From: Neocallimastix lanati (nom. inval.)
Lineage: Eukaryota > Neocallimastigomycota > Neocallimastigomycetes > Neocallimastigales > Neocallimastigaceae
DNA: 28,051 bases
Direction: 5' to 3'
NCBI GenBank assembly: GCA_016946835.1
Contig: JACVTC010000449.1
Location: 1 to 28,051, forward strand
The position numbers and the translations under genes are program-made. This document shows positions 19,655-28,051 of the stretch, one piece after another; the stretch's first letter is position 1; each line of letters opens with the position of its first letter. Under the pieces are notes generated by a model that was given only the letters and a program-made list of their open reading frames with translations, was not told the origin of the DNA and searched no databases.

Positions 19655-22600
19655 CTAATCTATAGCTGAGTTATACTTTACTATATTTTTCAAATGGACA
19701 TTACGATTCATTTGAATCATAGTATTTGGGTCCGCAAGTGTTACGGTATTAAATTGTTTTTTTATTACTTTTAAAGGACCGACAAAATAAGGTTCTAATT
19801 TAGAACGACTAAAATTTCGAACAAGAACTAAATCACCGATTCTTATGTTTTTGGAATTTTTCATGCTATTTTTTTCTTCCCTTCGATTGGCCCAATATTT
19901 ACTTGCGTTCTTTACATTTTCAGCTGCTTCCATGGTCCACCTATAATGTGAGATAAATTTTTCTAAAAGAATTTCATCTGAAGATTTATTCACTCCTTGT
20001 GTAGGTCTAGCAGCAATGTCGAAAGGCTGTTGATCCTCACGACCATAAACTAATTCGAAGCTAGAATGTTTGGTTACAGAATTCTTTGTAGTTCTAAGGG
20101 CCCACAAGGCTGAAGGTAATACCTCATCCCAGTCTTTATTTTCTTCACCAAGTAATCTCAATAATTTACCAATTTCTTTATTCCTATTTTCAACCAATCC
20201 ATTACTTTCTGGGTGATAGGTAGTGGTAAATTTTACGTAAACATCATATAAGTCCAGGAATATTTTAGTCATATCCGATGCGAATTGAACGCCATTATCC
20301 GTTGTAATGACTTGAGGAACTCCATGTCTAGCGAAAACATTTATTAAAAACTTAATGATGTCCTTAGATGTAATATTTTCAGTAGGTTCAGCCTCCACCC
20401 ACTTTGTGAAATAATCCACCGCAACAATGATATATTGGTTTTTATTACCAGTTTTTATTAAGGGACCAATAATATCAAGTCCAAGATGAGTAAAAGGGCC
20501 TTCAACTTCTGTTGGAATGTTTTCGGTTGGTTCTGGATATGGCTGAGGGCGATTTAACTGACATTTTTCGCATTTTGAAATTATCCGTTTTATATCGTTG
20601 ACCATATCATTCCAGTAGTAACTTTTTCTAAGTCTTTGATATGTTTTATAATAACCTTCATGGCCAACATGATGTGCTTCGATAATTAATTTTAGTTTTT
20701 CATTTGTTTCGGTAACAAGTTTTCTATAATTATTTCCATCTATAAAATAATCTATACCATCAATCTTTGTAAATTTTTCTTCAATAAATTCTTTAATTAC
20801 TTTAGAAAGTGAATCATTTTCATCATCTTTATTCGTTTTTATAGCTAATACCTTTTGTTCTTTATCGTTCTTCATTCTAGATAAAGCGTCGGCTACTACA
20901 TTCTTTTTACCTTGCTCATAGCGAATATCCACTTTTAGCATACTTGCAGTCAAACACCATCTTGTTTGTCGTGCATTATTCGGTTCCTTATTATTAAATA
21001 AACCTAGTAGAGGTTTGTGATCTGTAAAAACTATGGTTCTAAAGGGGCTTCCCATAATATAAGGTTTTAATTTAGTAATACAATAATATAAAGCCGTTCC
21101 TTCCAAATCGGTTATTCCATAATTCTTTTCTGCTTTGGTTAAGCTACGGCTAATGAAATGAATCGGGTGTTCTATTTCCGATTCGTCTTTCTGCAATAAA
21201 ACTCCACCAATACCTTCATATGATGCATCTGTTCGAATAATGAATTCTTTGGAAAAATCAGGATATTTTAAAATAGGAGCATTAATTAATTTTTCTTTTA
21301 ATTTGGTAAAACTTTGTTTTTGTTCATTATTCCATTTATATTTTACGCCTTTTCTTAATAGCTTACAAAGAGGAGCTGAGGTTTGAGCATATTCATTTAT
21401 AAAGTACCTATAATATCCTACAGCACCTAAGAATGATCTTAACTCATGTATATTCGTGGGTTCTTTCCAGGCTTTAATTGCTTCAATTTTACTATTTTGA
21501 GGACTAAGACCCTTAGTAGAAATCTTGTGACCAAGAACTTCAACTTCCGTTTGCATAAAGTGACATTTTTCAATATTAATTTTTAATTTATGTTCCTTGA
21601 AGATTGCTAATACCTGCTTTATGTGTTGGATATGTTCTTCGACAGTTTTTGAATATATAAGTATATCATCAATAAAGTTGAAAACACATTTTCCGATTAA
21701 AGGAAATAAAATTCTATTCATTTCCCGTTGGAAGGTAGCCGGAGCTCCAGTTAATCCGAAAGGCATAACTTTGAATTGGTAGTTGCCAAATTTGGTTGTA
21801 AAACTGGTTATTTCAACACTTTCTTCGTCCATTAGGATTTGATGGTAACCTGAGTATAGATCCATAGTAGTAAAGATTTTGGCACCATCTAAACTGTCAA
21901 ATATCTCGTCAATATATGGAAGGGCATAAGAGTCTTTTTCGGTTAGATCATTCACCTTGCGGTAGTCCACACACAATCTCCATTTTCCATTAGCCTTTGG
22001 GACCACAACAACAGGTGAAGACCATTCTGAATAAGATGGTACAACTAGCTTTTTCTTAATAAGTTTAATTAGTTCTTCTTTAATAATATCCGATTTAAAT
22101 TTGGTTACCCTGTAACATCTTTGTTTAACAGGTTTTGCGTTCGCTTTCAAGTTAATCTTATGAGGTGCTAAGTCTGACGGGGTTAATTCTTCAGAAGATG
22201 TCGCTATAATGTCCAAGTTTTCTTCAAGTAATTTTACTATTACATCTTTATAATCTTTACAAAGACTTGCTAAAAATTTTTCATCATGGATATACTCTTG
22301 CGGGGATAGACCTTCAAGTTTCTTTAATTCATTAGTTGTGTCTTCATCTTCAAGTATTTTCCTTACTATACATACTAATTTTTCTTCTTCTTGGAAATTA
22401 TTATTAATAGGAGCTATAACGTCGATTAGTCCTTGAGAATTAAATTGACATAAACTATATCTTATAGGATGGATAAAAAGATTGTGTTCTACTTGAGTTT
22501 GAAAATTAATCAACAAATCATAAAATGGGTCATCATCATCAATTATACGAAAATCTACTATCATTTTATAATCATTAATCTTAACAGGTATTCGTACAAT

Positions 22601-23773
22601 GATTCCTTCTGAATACTCATCATTCTTAGTCGCTAAACGTATCCTTCCACGACTAATACCTACTTCTTCATAATTTCCAGGTAATTTCTCATAAAATTTT
22701 TTTGTGATAACATTGAGATTGCTACAAGAATCAATTAGTGCTTTACCAGGAATTTCATCTACTGTTACATCAACCATGGCAATATCTTCTTCTGAGGTTT
22801 CCTTACTTTTGCTAATATAAGAGTGATCAATATTATTTACCAAGGTAGCAGCAGCAATAGTATTGTTTAATGCACCTATTATTTTCTTTTCAGGTTTTTC
22901 TAATTTTAATCCTTGACTTACTTGACTTCTGACTTTTGGAGAAACATTGAGGAGCTGACCGAAACTAATATTACACTTGGTTTCATTCAAATCTTGTAAA
23001 ACATTATATTCTTCCTGATCCTTACACATCTTGATGTTCCTAAGCGTTCTACTAATTGTTGCTTTTTCTTTAGGCTCTTGAAAATCTATGAGCTTCTGTA
23101 ATGTAATATTCTCATGACCTTCGTCATTAAGCTTTTCAGGAACTTCAATAACTTCCATTTCATTGATTTGTTTTGTTTTAATAATTTTATCGTTTTCATT
23201 ATCAATTAATTTATTTAATCGTTGATGCATTTTATCACTAGTAGTACTGATGCTATTTCTTTGTTTTGAAGAATCCAGACTTTGCTTTTCTCTTATAGTA
23301 ATATTATCCTCCCTTTCCTTCCTTTTTCCCTTGTTATTTCCAAAGTTAGCTCTTTCTTTATTCCGAATTTGTTTTTCTTTGGCTTTCTCAATATTTATAT
23401 TAGGCTGCGCCATTATCGAAGGATGTAGTTGATTTTTATTTTTAACAATTATTCTATTTTCTATTTCCTTCTCTTTTATCTTTCTTATTGCAGGAGTTGT
23501 TATAGGGGTAGGATTATCTTTGAGACTTTTACGTTGTCTCTTTTCATTATTTTCACTAGTTTCATCGTTAGTCGTCAACTTCCTTTTTGTCGCACTAACT
23601 ATAAATTCTACATCATTCTCATTATCGGATTCTTTGTGAGTTTCATTAGTATAGGAAGCATCTTCTTTTTCTTCCTTATTATAATCATTTGTACTACTAG
23701 GAATGGATTTGTATTGTAATGAAGCTATTTTATTTTTATAGGGAGTGCTTCCTCTCCCTTTTAGTGGTTTAAA
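19655..23773 (-). CDS. Element C Pol polyprotein (PR-RT-RH-IN), -1 frame
   Basis: Expected as a Gag-Pol fusion by -1 frameshifting; the frame is open from 23773 (about 1372 aa). Numbered from the TTG at 23578: protease LIDSCSN (D283), again Cys in place of the catalytic-loop Gly; reverse transcriptase with D573 (TTMDLYSGYHQ) and FIDD (D637, D638); RNase H with D784, E826, D853 and D898; integrase zinc module H969, H973, C1003, C1006, catalytic D1035, D1094, E1130 (VENRNKE), and GPY/F module EPYFVGPLKV. No chromodomain. It is highly similar to B from the protease onward but lacks B's Asn runs in the N-terminal linker. All catalytic residues of RT, RNase H and integrase are present, so this is the best candidate for an active element. 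Confidence 0.95.
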   Translation of the reverse strand, partial: FKPLKGRGSTPYKNKIASLQYKSIPSSTNDYNKEEKEDASYTNETHKESDNENDVEFIVSATKRKLTTNDETSENNEKRQRKSLKDNPTPITTPAIRKIKEKEIENRIIVKNKNQLHPSIMAQPNINIEKAKEKQIRNKERANFGNNKGKRKEREDNITIREKQSLDSSKQRNSISTTSDKMHQRLNKLIDNENDKIIKTKQINEMEVIEVPEKLNDEGHENITLQKLIDFQEPKEKATISRTLRNIKMCKDQEEYNVLQDLNETKCNISFGQLLNVSPKVRSQVSQGLKLEKPEKKIIGALNNTIAAATLVNNIDHSYISKSKETSEEDIAMVDVTVDEIPGKALIDSCSNLNVITKKFYEKLPGNYEEVGISRGRIRLATKNDEYSEGIIVRIPVKINDYKMIVDFRIIDDDDPFYDLLINFQTQVEHNLFIHPIRYSLCQFNSQGLIDVIAPINNNFQEEEKLVCIVRKILEDEDTTNELKKLEGLSPQEYIHDEKFLASLCKDYKDVIVKLLEENLDIIATSSEELTPSDLAPHKINLKANAKPVKQRCYRVTKFKSDIIKEELIKLIKKKLVVPSYSEWSSPVVVVPKANGKWRLCVDYRKVNDLTEKDSYALPYIDEIFDSLDGAKIFTTMDLYSGYHQILMDEESVEITSFTTKFGNYQFKVMPFGLTGAPATFQREMNRILFPLIGKCVFNFIDDILIYSKTVEEHIQHIKQVLAIFKEHKLKINIEKCHFMQTEVEVLGHKISTKGLSPQNSKIEAIKAWKEPTNIHELRSFLGAVGYYRYFINEYAQTSAPLCKLLRKGVKYKWNNEQKQSFTKLKEKLINAPILKYPDFSKEFIIRTDASYEGIGGVLLQKDESEIEHPIHFISRSLTKAEKNYGITDLEGTALYYCITKLKPYIMGSPFRTIVFTDHKPLLGLFNNKEPNNARQTRWCLTASMLKVDIRYEQGKKNVVADALSRMKNDKEQKVLAIKTNKDDENDSLSKVIKEFIEEKFTKIDGIDYFIDGNNYRKLVTETNEKLKLIIEAHHVGHEGYYKTYQRLRKSYYWNDMVNDIKRIISKCEKCQLNRPQPYPEPTENIPTEVEGPFTHLGLDIIGPLIKTGNKNQYIIVAVDYFTKWVEAEPTENITSKDIIKFLINVFARHGVPQVITTDNGVQFASDMTKIFLDLYDVYVKFTTTYHPESNGLVENRNKEIGKLLRLLGEENKDWDEVLPSALWALRTTKNSVTKHSSFELVYGREDQQPFDIAARPTQGVNKSSDEILLEKFISHYRWTMEAAENVKNASKYWANRREEKNSMKNSKNIRIGDLVLVRNFSRSKLEPYFVGPLKVIKKQFNTVTLADPNTMIQMNRNVHLKNIVKYNSAID
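23721..23773 (-). promoter_or_regulatory. Element C -1 ribosomal frameshift signal with pseudoknot
   Basis: The slippery heptamer U UUA AAC (23767-23773) lies in the gag frame just before the final His and stop codons. AGGGAG (23754-23759) pairs with CTCCCT (23740-23745). Loop GAAGC (23747-23751) pairs with GCTTC (23721-23725), with a 14-nt A-rich loop between. The primary structure is almost identical to B. Confidence 0.88.
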
Positions 23774-24654
23774 GATTTTCCACTATATAACCGTTTCTTA
23801 TTTTCTTGAATAATTGCATTTAACTTAGGACAATTATACTGCAAATGTCCTGGATCGCTACAATAAAAACAGGCTTTAATGGTAAGATTTTTCATTTTTT
23901 TTGTTAAGTCCTCCAATTCGTAATCTTTATTTCTTTTTGGGCTTCTAACTTCATAATTCTCTCTTACTACCTTTCTGTTGTTTTGATAATTATTCCTGAT
24001 ATTTATTCTTGGGTTGACAATTTCAGTTGAGTACTCTTTTGAGGGTCTCAAATTCATTACTCTATCAACTTTTTCGGCAATGTCAAACGCCCGATTTAAA
24101 GAAATGTCATCCTTAAGGGAGACCTTTTTCCAAGCTTCTTCATTGTTCCTAAGAGCATCAATATAATCGAGAACACTGACTCGCTTCTTTCTTTTCTTAT
24201 CTAATTTCAAATATATGGATCGGAAACGAGTATTAAAGTCTTTTACTCGCTCATTTCTTTTAATTCTTAAAGCACGGAGCTCACGAAGTAACATATTCTG
24301 GTCTTCTTTAAGACCATAAAAAGTTTCTATTGCTTCTACAATTTCCTTTAAGGAAGGATATTCATCTTTTTTCTTTTCTTCTGAATCAGATTCTTCTTCT
24401 TCTTCGTCCTCACTTTCTGATTCAGAATCGGTACTGTAACTTTCAATTAAATCCTGGATAACTTCGCGAGGCTCTCCAGTAGACGTGAGTAAGCAGGCGG
24501 TAAAAATCTTTTTGGGATCAGTAACTTCCTCAAGTTTTATCCATAATCGGATTTCTGATTCCCAAGATTTGATATCGAGATTTTCCTTTGAAATTTTCTC
24601 GATATCTTTTAATTCCTTTTTTAATTCTTTAAAATTGATTTTATTTTCAGCCAT
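23761..24654 (-). CDS. Element C Gag (capsid/nucleocapsid)
   Basis: Particle-forming Gag. The frame is open from an ATG at 24693 (310 aa); the Met at 24654 (MAENKINFKELKKELK, 297 aa) is preferred by alignment with B. A strongly acidic Ser/Glu/Asp stretch (about residues 91-111 of the longer form) sits exactly where B has a Ser/Thr-rich one. The capsid core FYGLKEDQNMLLRELRALR follows, then a basic linker and one zinc knuckle CFYCSDPGHLQYNC (275-288). The C-terminus ...KSLNH encodes the slippery site. It lies about 80 nt downstream of the hairpin array in sense order. Confidence 0.93.
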   Translation of the reverse strand: MAENKINFKELKKELKDIEKISKENLDIKSWESEIRLWIKLEEVTDPKKIFTACLLTSTGEPREVIQDLIESYSTDSESESEDEEEEESDSEEKKKDEYPSLKEIVEAIETFYGLKEDQNMLLRELRALRIKRNERVKDFNTRFRSIYLKLDKKRKKRVSVLDYIDALRNNEEAWKKVSLKDDISLNRAFDIAEKVDRVMNLRPSKEYSTEIVNPRINIRNNYQNNRKVVRENYEVRSPKRNKDYELEDLTKKMKNLTIKACFYCSDPGHLQYNCPKLNAIIQENKKRLYSGKSLNH

Positions 24655-24774
24655 TTGAAAATTTAAAAATGGTATTAATGCTATGATATCCAATTTAAAA
24701 ATATGTTTACTTTAAAAATATATTTAATAACAAAAAAAAAATAAATTTATCTTTGTTTTATACTAATATAATTA

Positions 24775-24944
24775 TGGACTCAGAAAACCCTCTGACAATC
24801 CAATTCTTTATTCCAATAATAATTCAGACTCAGAATCTCTCTCTGAAAATCTGATAAATTAATTCAGACTCGAAAACACCCTTCGAAAATCTGAAACTAA
24901 AAAAAAATAAATTCAGACTCAAAAACGCAATTTGAAAATCTGAA
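24775..24944 (-). repeat. Array of four covarying hairpins in C leader
   Basis: Hairpins at 24775-24802, 24824-24854, 24863-24895 and 24912-24944. Layout: outer stem (TGGA/TCCA or TTCAGA/TCTGAA), a one-base/three-base internal loop, an inner 5-bp stem and a 6-7-nt loop. The inner stem changes in step on both arms: TCAGA/TCTGA (twice), TCGAA/TTCGA, TCAAA/TTTGA. The architecture matches the B array although the sequences differ. Confidence 0.8.
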
Positions 24945-25256
24945 GCTTTTTATTATGAATTTTAATGTTTATTATATTCTCTTAAGCATTAATACACAAA
25001 ATATGTATATCTTAATCTTTTTTTTTTAAATTTATTTGTAGTAATAACTTCTTTATTTAATTTTATTTAATATATTTATTTCCTTTATTAAAATAATTAA
25101 TATAACATAAAGCAAATTGTATAAATACTTAAATAATAATAATAATGTATATTTATTTTTATTTTTATTTCTTTTTTGTATATATTTATTATTCTATTAA
25201 TTCTTTGTTATAACATTTAATGAAATATTAAATAAAAAGTTAAAATACAAGCCAAA

Positions 25257-25286
25257 CTATATAGTGTTGAACCATCAAATATATAG
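25257..25286 (-). other. Hairpin with conserved TTGAACCATCA motif
   Basis: CTATATA pairs with TATATAG around a 16-nt loop containing TTGAACCATCA (25267-25277). This is the counterpart of 16989-17012 in B, with a different stem. Confidence 0.5.
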
Positions 25287-25921
25287 CTTGTTAACCCTTC
25301 TTACAATAAGTCCCCTTAGCTCTTTATTGATAAGTTGATAATGTCGATTGTTAATTATTAAGAAACTTAATAAAAAGAAGGTAGCAATATTAAATTCTTT
25401 TTAATTTGGCTAACTTATTGTTAGTAATAAAGAAGATAATAACGTATCCTTCCCAGTATCAACAAGATCAAAACAATAAAGTATTATGTGTGGGTGTTCA
25501 ACTATCCCGCGTAGAGAGTTGTAAGACAGCTTATTTATATTTTTCTTTTTAATTAAAATTTAATTAATTATATAACGAATAATAGAAAATTTAACACACA
25601 CAAAAAAATATTTCAATTATAAAAATTTCGAAAAAAAAAATTTAATTATATAAAATCATAAAAATAATACACTTATTTGAAAAATAATAATAATAATCTA
25701 ATTTTATATATTCTATATATATATATTGTACATGTATATATTAAAAAAAATAAAATAAACTGATAAACATAAAAAAAAATTACAATTTATTATTTAGAAT
25801 TATTAATAAAAAAAAAAAATTTATTTATAAAATTTATTCTTATTTAAAAAAAAATTAAAAATTTGTACTACAAAAAAAAAAATTTTTTTTTGCTTATTAT
25901 TTTAATATTTATCATTAATTA

Positions 25922-25985
<64 letters not shown>

Positions 25986-26026
25986 TATATAAATCTATAT
26001 CTATGATAATACTATTGGTTAAAAAA

Positions 26027-26074
<48 letters not shown>

Positions 26075-26648
26075 TTGTTCTACACTAAAGAAAAATTTAA
26101 TTTATTATTTATTAAAAAAAAATTTATTAATGAAATATTTATTATTTTAATAAAGGAAAAAAATATATATATATTTTTATTTTATTGCAAAAAAAAAATA
26201 ATAATAATAATAATAATAATAGGCGAACAAATTTATAAAAGCCTAAAATAAAAATAAAAAAAAAACTATATATTTTAACGTCACTTCGCAAGAATGACCA
26301 GGGTTTTATCAGGGATCGAACCTGACCCACCTCTTATTTTCTGCGCGAGTGAACAAACTATCACCTGTTGAAGTGTGTAGTTGCCTTCAGCGTGAAGGTT
26401 TTATAGTTCTAGGGCGTATTTGCCTAATTGTCAAGGATTTGTTCCTTGAGATACTCGCGTTTACAATCTACAAAACCTTGCAAAATTGTAAATAAGAGTT
26501 TATGAAATTAATATCCTGCAAGCTAACACTGTCTTACTCGAATATTAACTTCGTAAATTTGTTAACTTTTTATTATTTTTTTTTTTTATTATTATTTTTT
26601 ATCTATAATCTATAATTAAATAAGTTACTACAAAAACTAAAGTTTTCC

Positions 26649-26700
<52 letters not shown>

Positions 26701-26982
26701 ATAACTTTTATTATTATTAATATTAATATTAAATTATTAATTATTATTATTTAACAAAACTTATGGATAATCTGATAGTATACCCTGTCTGACGTGCAGC
26801 TTGCCTCTTCACGGCGTCATGCCACGCGGGTACCACGGCTACTGTATTCAATATAAAATACAGCAGTCCAGAGCCTACTAGCCCAATTACTATGTAGGTT
26901 AAACTTAGCCCGGAAATCTATATCCAAGGCTTTGTTAAATAATTTAATTAATAAATAATATTAAATTTTATTTTTCTAATAT

Positions 26983-27000
26983 TCCCCGATATCTCCACCA
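26983..27000 (-). promoter_or_regulatory. Element C primer binding site
   Basis: TCCCCGATATCTCCACCA on the plus strand, the same 18 nt as B, with the same 7-nt spacer to the LTR (TAAATTA here, AACTTTA in B). The tRNA primer is therefore shared. Confidence 0.8.
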
Positions 27001-27007
27001 TAAATTA

Positions 27008-27844
27008 TGTTATGGTTCGGGTTTTATTAGAATTTTTATTTAATTATTTATTTTTAATATTTTTCTGTCTACATTTTAATTATTGAAAAACTTCACTTAT
27101 TTATACTTTTTGAAAAAAAATAAATATGTAAAGCCTTTCTACATTTTATTATCATATTTAAAAAAAAATATTTACTATTACTAATTACTTAAAATTTTAT
27201 ATTAATTTAAATTAACTAATTCATAAGTATTTTTATTTTAATAAATTTTGTTTACATAATTTTATATTATTTTTCATATACTAAAACTAAATTATTTAAT
27301 ATATACGAAAAGTAACAAGCAAAATTTAAAAGATTTTACAGAAAAATAAAGTTATTTTAATCAAGAATGTTAATATAATATTCTTATATTTTATATAAAA
27401 TAAATTTAAAAACTATAATATATTTAATATTTATTATTAATCAATTAAGATTTGATTTTATTTGTGGGGAATAAAAATATAAAATAATCAATTTAAAAAT
27501 AAAATAAAATACTAAAAAGAATACAAGTTTAATATTGATACAATATAATAATAATATAATAATATATTTGAAAATAAAAATAAAATATTAATATTGATAA
27601 TAAACACTTTAATAAATAATAAAATTTAAGGTTAAATTATAGATATTGATATTAATAATAAAAATATAAAATTATTGATAATATTTTAGAAACTTTTAAT
27701 AAAAATATAAAAAAAATAAATATATTTAGAAAATATTTTAGTATAGAAAATATAGTAAAGTAATATTAAGTAAAGAATAATATAATGGATTCTAAAGTAA
27801 GTTGAAATTCTAATTAATAATCCATTATATGTTCGTTCTTTACC
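27008..27844 (-). repeat. Element C 5' LTR
   Basis: Partner of 18789-19631; about one substitution and several homopolymer indels were seen. The 12-bp inverted repeat recurs at 27780-27791 and 27819-27830. The last base of the TG...CA terminus seems lost, as the copy ends TTTACC directly before CAAC. Confidence 0.9.
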
Positions 27845-27848
27845 CAAC
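27845..27848. repeat. CAAC, right target copy of C next to the tRNA
   Basis: CAAC is followed by AACAACAATA and then the tRNA at 27859. It matches CAAC at 18785-18788 on the other side of C, giving a 4-bp target duplication. Confidence 0.75.
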
Positions 27849-27858
27849 AACAACAATA

Positions 27859-27936
27859 GTCAGTTTGTCCGAGTGGTTAAGGAGTTTGACTCGAAATCTA
27901 GGTCTGCCTGCGCAGGTTCAAATCCTGCAGCTGACG
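27859..27936 (+). tRNA. tRNA-Ser (anticodon CGA)
   Basis: Cytosolic serine tRNA reading UCG. The acceptor stem GTCAGTT/AGCTGAC pairs with one G-U. The D arm TCC/GGA and loop GAGTGGTTAA match the Pol III A box. The anticodon loop CTCGAAA gives CGA. The T arm GCAGG TTCAAAT CCTGC matches the B box. The discriminator is G, as in serine tRNAs. The variable arm is about 10 nt, short for a class II tRNA. The anticodon stem has a U-U mismatch in the middle, so some loss of function is possible. No CCA is encoded, no intron is present, and a T5 terminator follows. It is the probable target landmark for all elements to its left. Confidence 0.92.
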
Positions 27937-27941
27937 AATCA

Positions 27942-27946
27942 TTTTT
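27942..27946 (+). terminator. Pol III terminator of tRNA-Ser
   Basis: TTTTT begins five bases after the tRNA 3' end, the usual Pol III stop signal. Confidence 0.75.
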
Positions 27947-28009
27947 GCAATTTTATTTTATTTTATTCAATCTGTAATTTATATTTAATATTCTACTATT
28001 TAATTTAAT

Positions 28010-28051
28010 TTATTTTATTTTATTTTATTTTATTTTATTTTATTTTATTTT
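28010..28051. repeat. TTTTA pentanucleotide microsatellite
   Basis: Uninterrupted TTTTA repeats run to the end of the window. A shorter stretch of the same repeat occurs near 27952-27966. Confidence 0.85.

Larger units (their letters stand above)
24694..26982 (-). other. Element C 5' leader
   Basis: About 2.3 kb without a credible gene, unusually long for an LTR element. It holds the hairpin array at 24775-24944, a structured stretch (about 25250-25540), T tracts of 57 (25926-25982), 38 (26031-26068) and 45 nt (26653-26697), and two G+C-richer islands. The island at 26281-26560 has hairpins CCTTCA/TGAAGG (26384-26398) and TCAAGGA/TCCTTGA (26431-26449). The island at 26765-26935 has CTGTATT/AATACAG (26842-26863) and CCTAC/GTAGG (26874-26898). 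Small frames across the T tracts are homopolymer artefacts. Confidence 0.6.

Noticed and set aside
10966-24654. An envelope gene or chromodomain
   Set aside because: No frame lies between pol and the 3' LTR (only about 23 nt), and the integrases end soon after the GPY/F module.
26003-26330. Two small overlapping frames on opposite strands
   Set aside because: They consist of Phe, Lys and Leu runs read from T and A homopolymers in the C leader.
26303-26400. Complete tRNA gene on the minus strand
   Set aside because: Only the T arm is convincing; no anticodon loop with U33 and no 5' acceptor strand could be placed.

Overview
The window is very A+T-rich eukaryotic DNA: long T and A homopolymers, Asn-rich proteins, and G+C rising mainly in coding sequence and short structured islands. 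It is dominated by Ty3/gypsy-type LTR retrotransposons stacked against one tRNA gene. An AT-rich fungus (for example an anaerobic gut fungus) or a dictyostelid-like protist would fit. The sequence alone does not settle this. No cellular protein-coding gene is visible.

Layout, left to right: 1-1236, AT-rich flank with several hairpins, possibly remains of an older element; element A (1237-8559, minus strand), old, with an apparently open gag and a pol broken by many frameshifts; X1 (8564-9222) and X2 (9227-9884), two near-identical solo LTRs in tandem; element B (9889-18784, minus strand), complete, with open gag and pol; element C (18789-27844, minus strand), complete, with open gag and pol; a tRNA-Ser(CGA) gene (27859-27936, plus strand); then a TTTTA microsatellite. 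Every junction between neighbouring elements is the tetranucleotide CAAC. The last CAAC lies 11-14 bp upstream of the tRNA. This reads as repeated insertion at one fixed position in front of a Pol III gene, each insertion re-making the CAAC target, so elements should be older with distance from the tRNA.

Each full element reads, in minus-strand sense: 5' LTR, primer binding site, long structured leader (about 0.9, 1.6 and 2.3 kb in A, B and C), gag (capsid plus CCHC knuckle), pol in the -1 frame (protease, reverse transcriptase, RNase H, integrase with GPY/F module, no chromodomain), a G-rich polypurine-like tract and the 3' LTR. In all three, gag ends on a classical -1 frameshift heptamer (UUUAAAC in B and C, UUUAAAU in A), followed after 8 nt by what looks like an H-type pseudoknot whose second stem covaries between elements. 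The leaders of B and C hold arrays of tandem hairpins whose paired arms change together, which implies selection on RNA (or DNA) structure. A appears primed by tRNA-Tyr; B and C share a different 18-nt primer binding site although their LTR bodies look unrelated.
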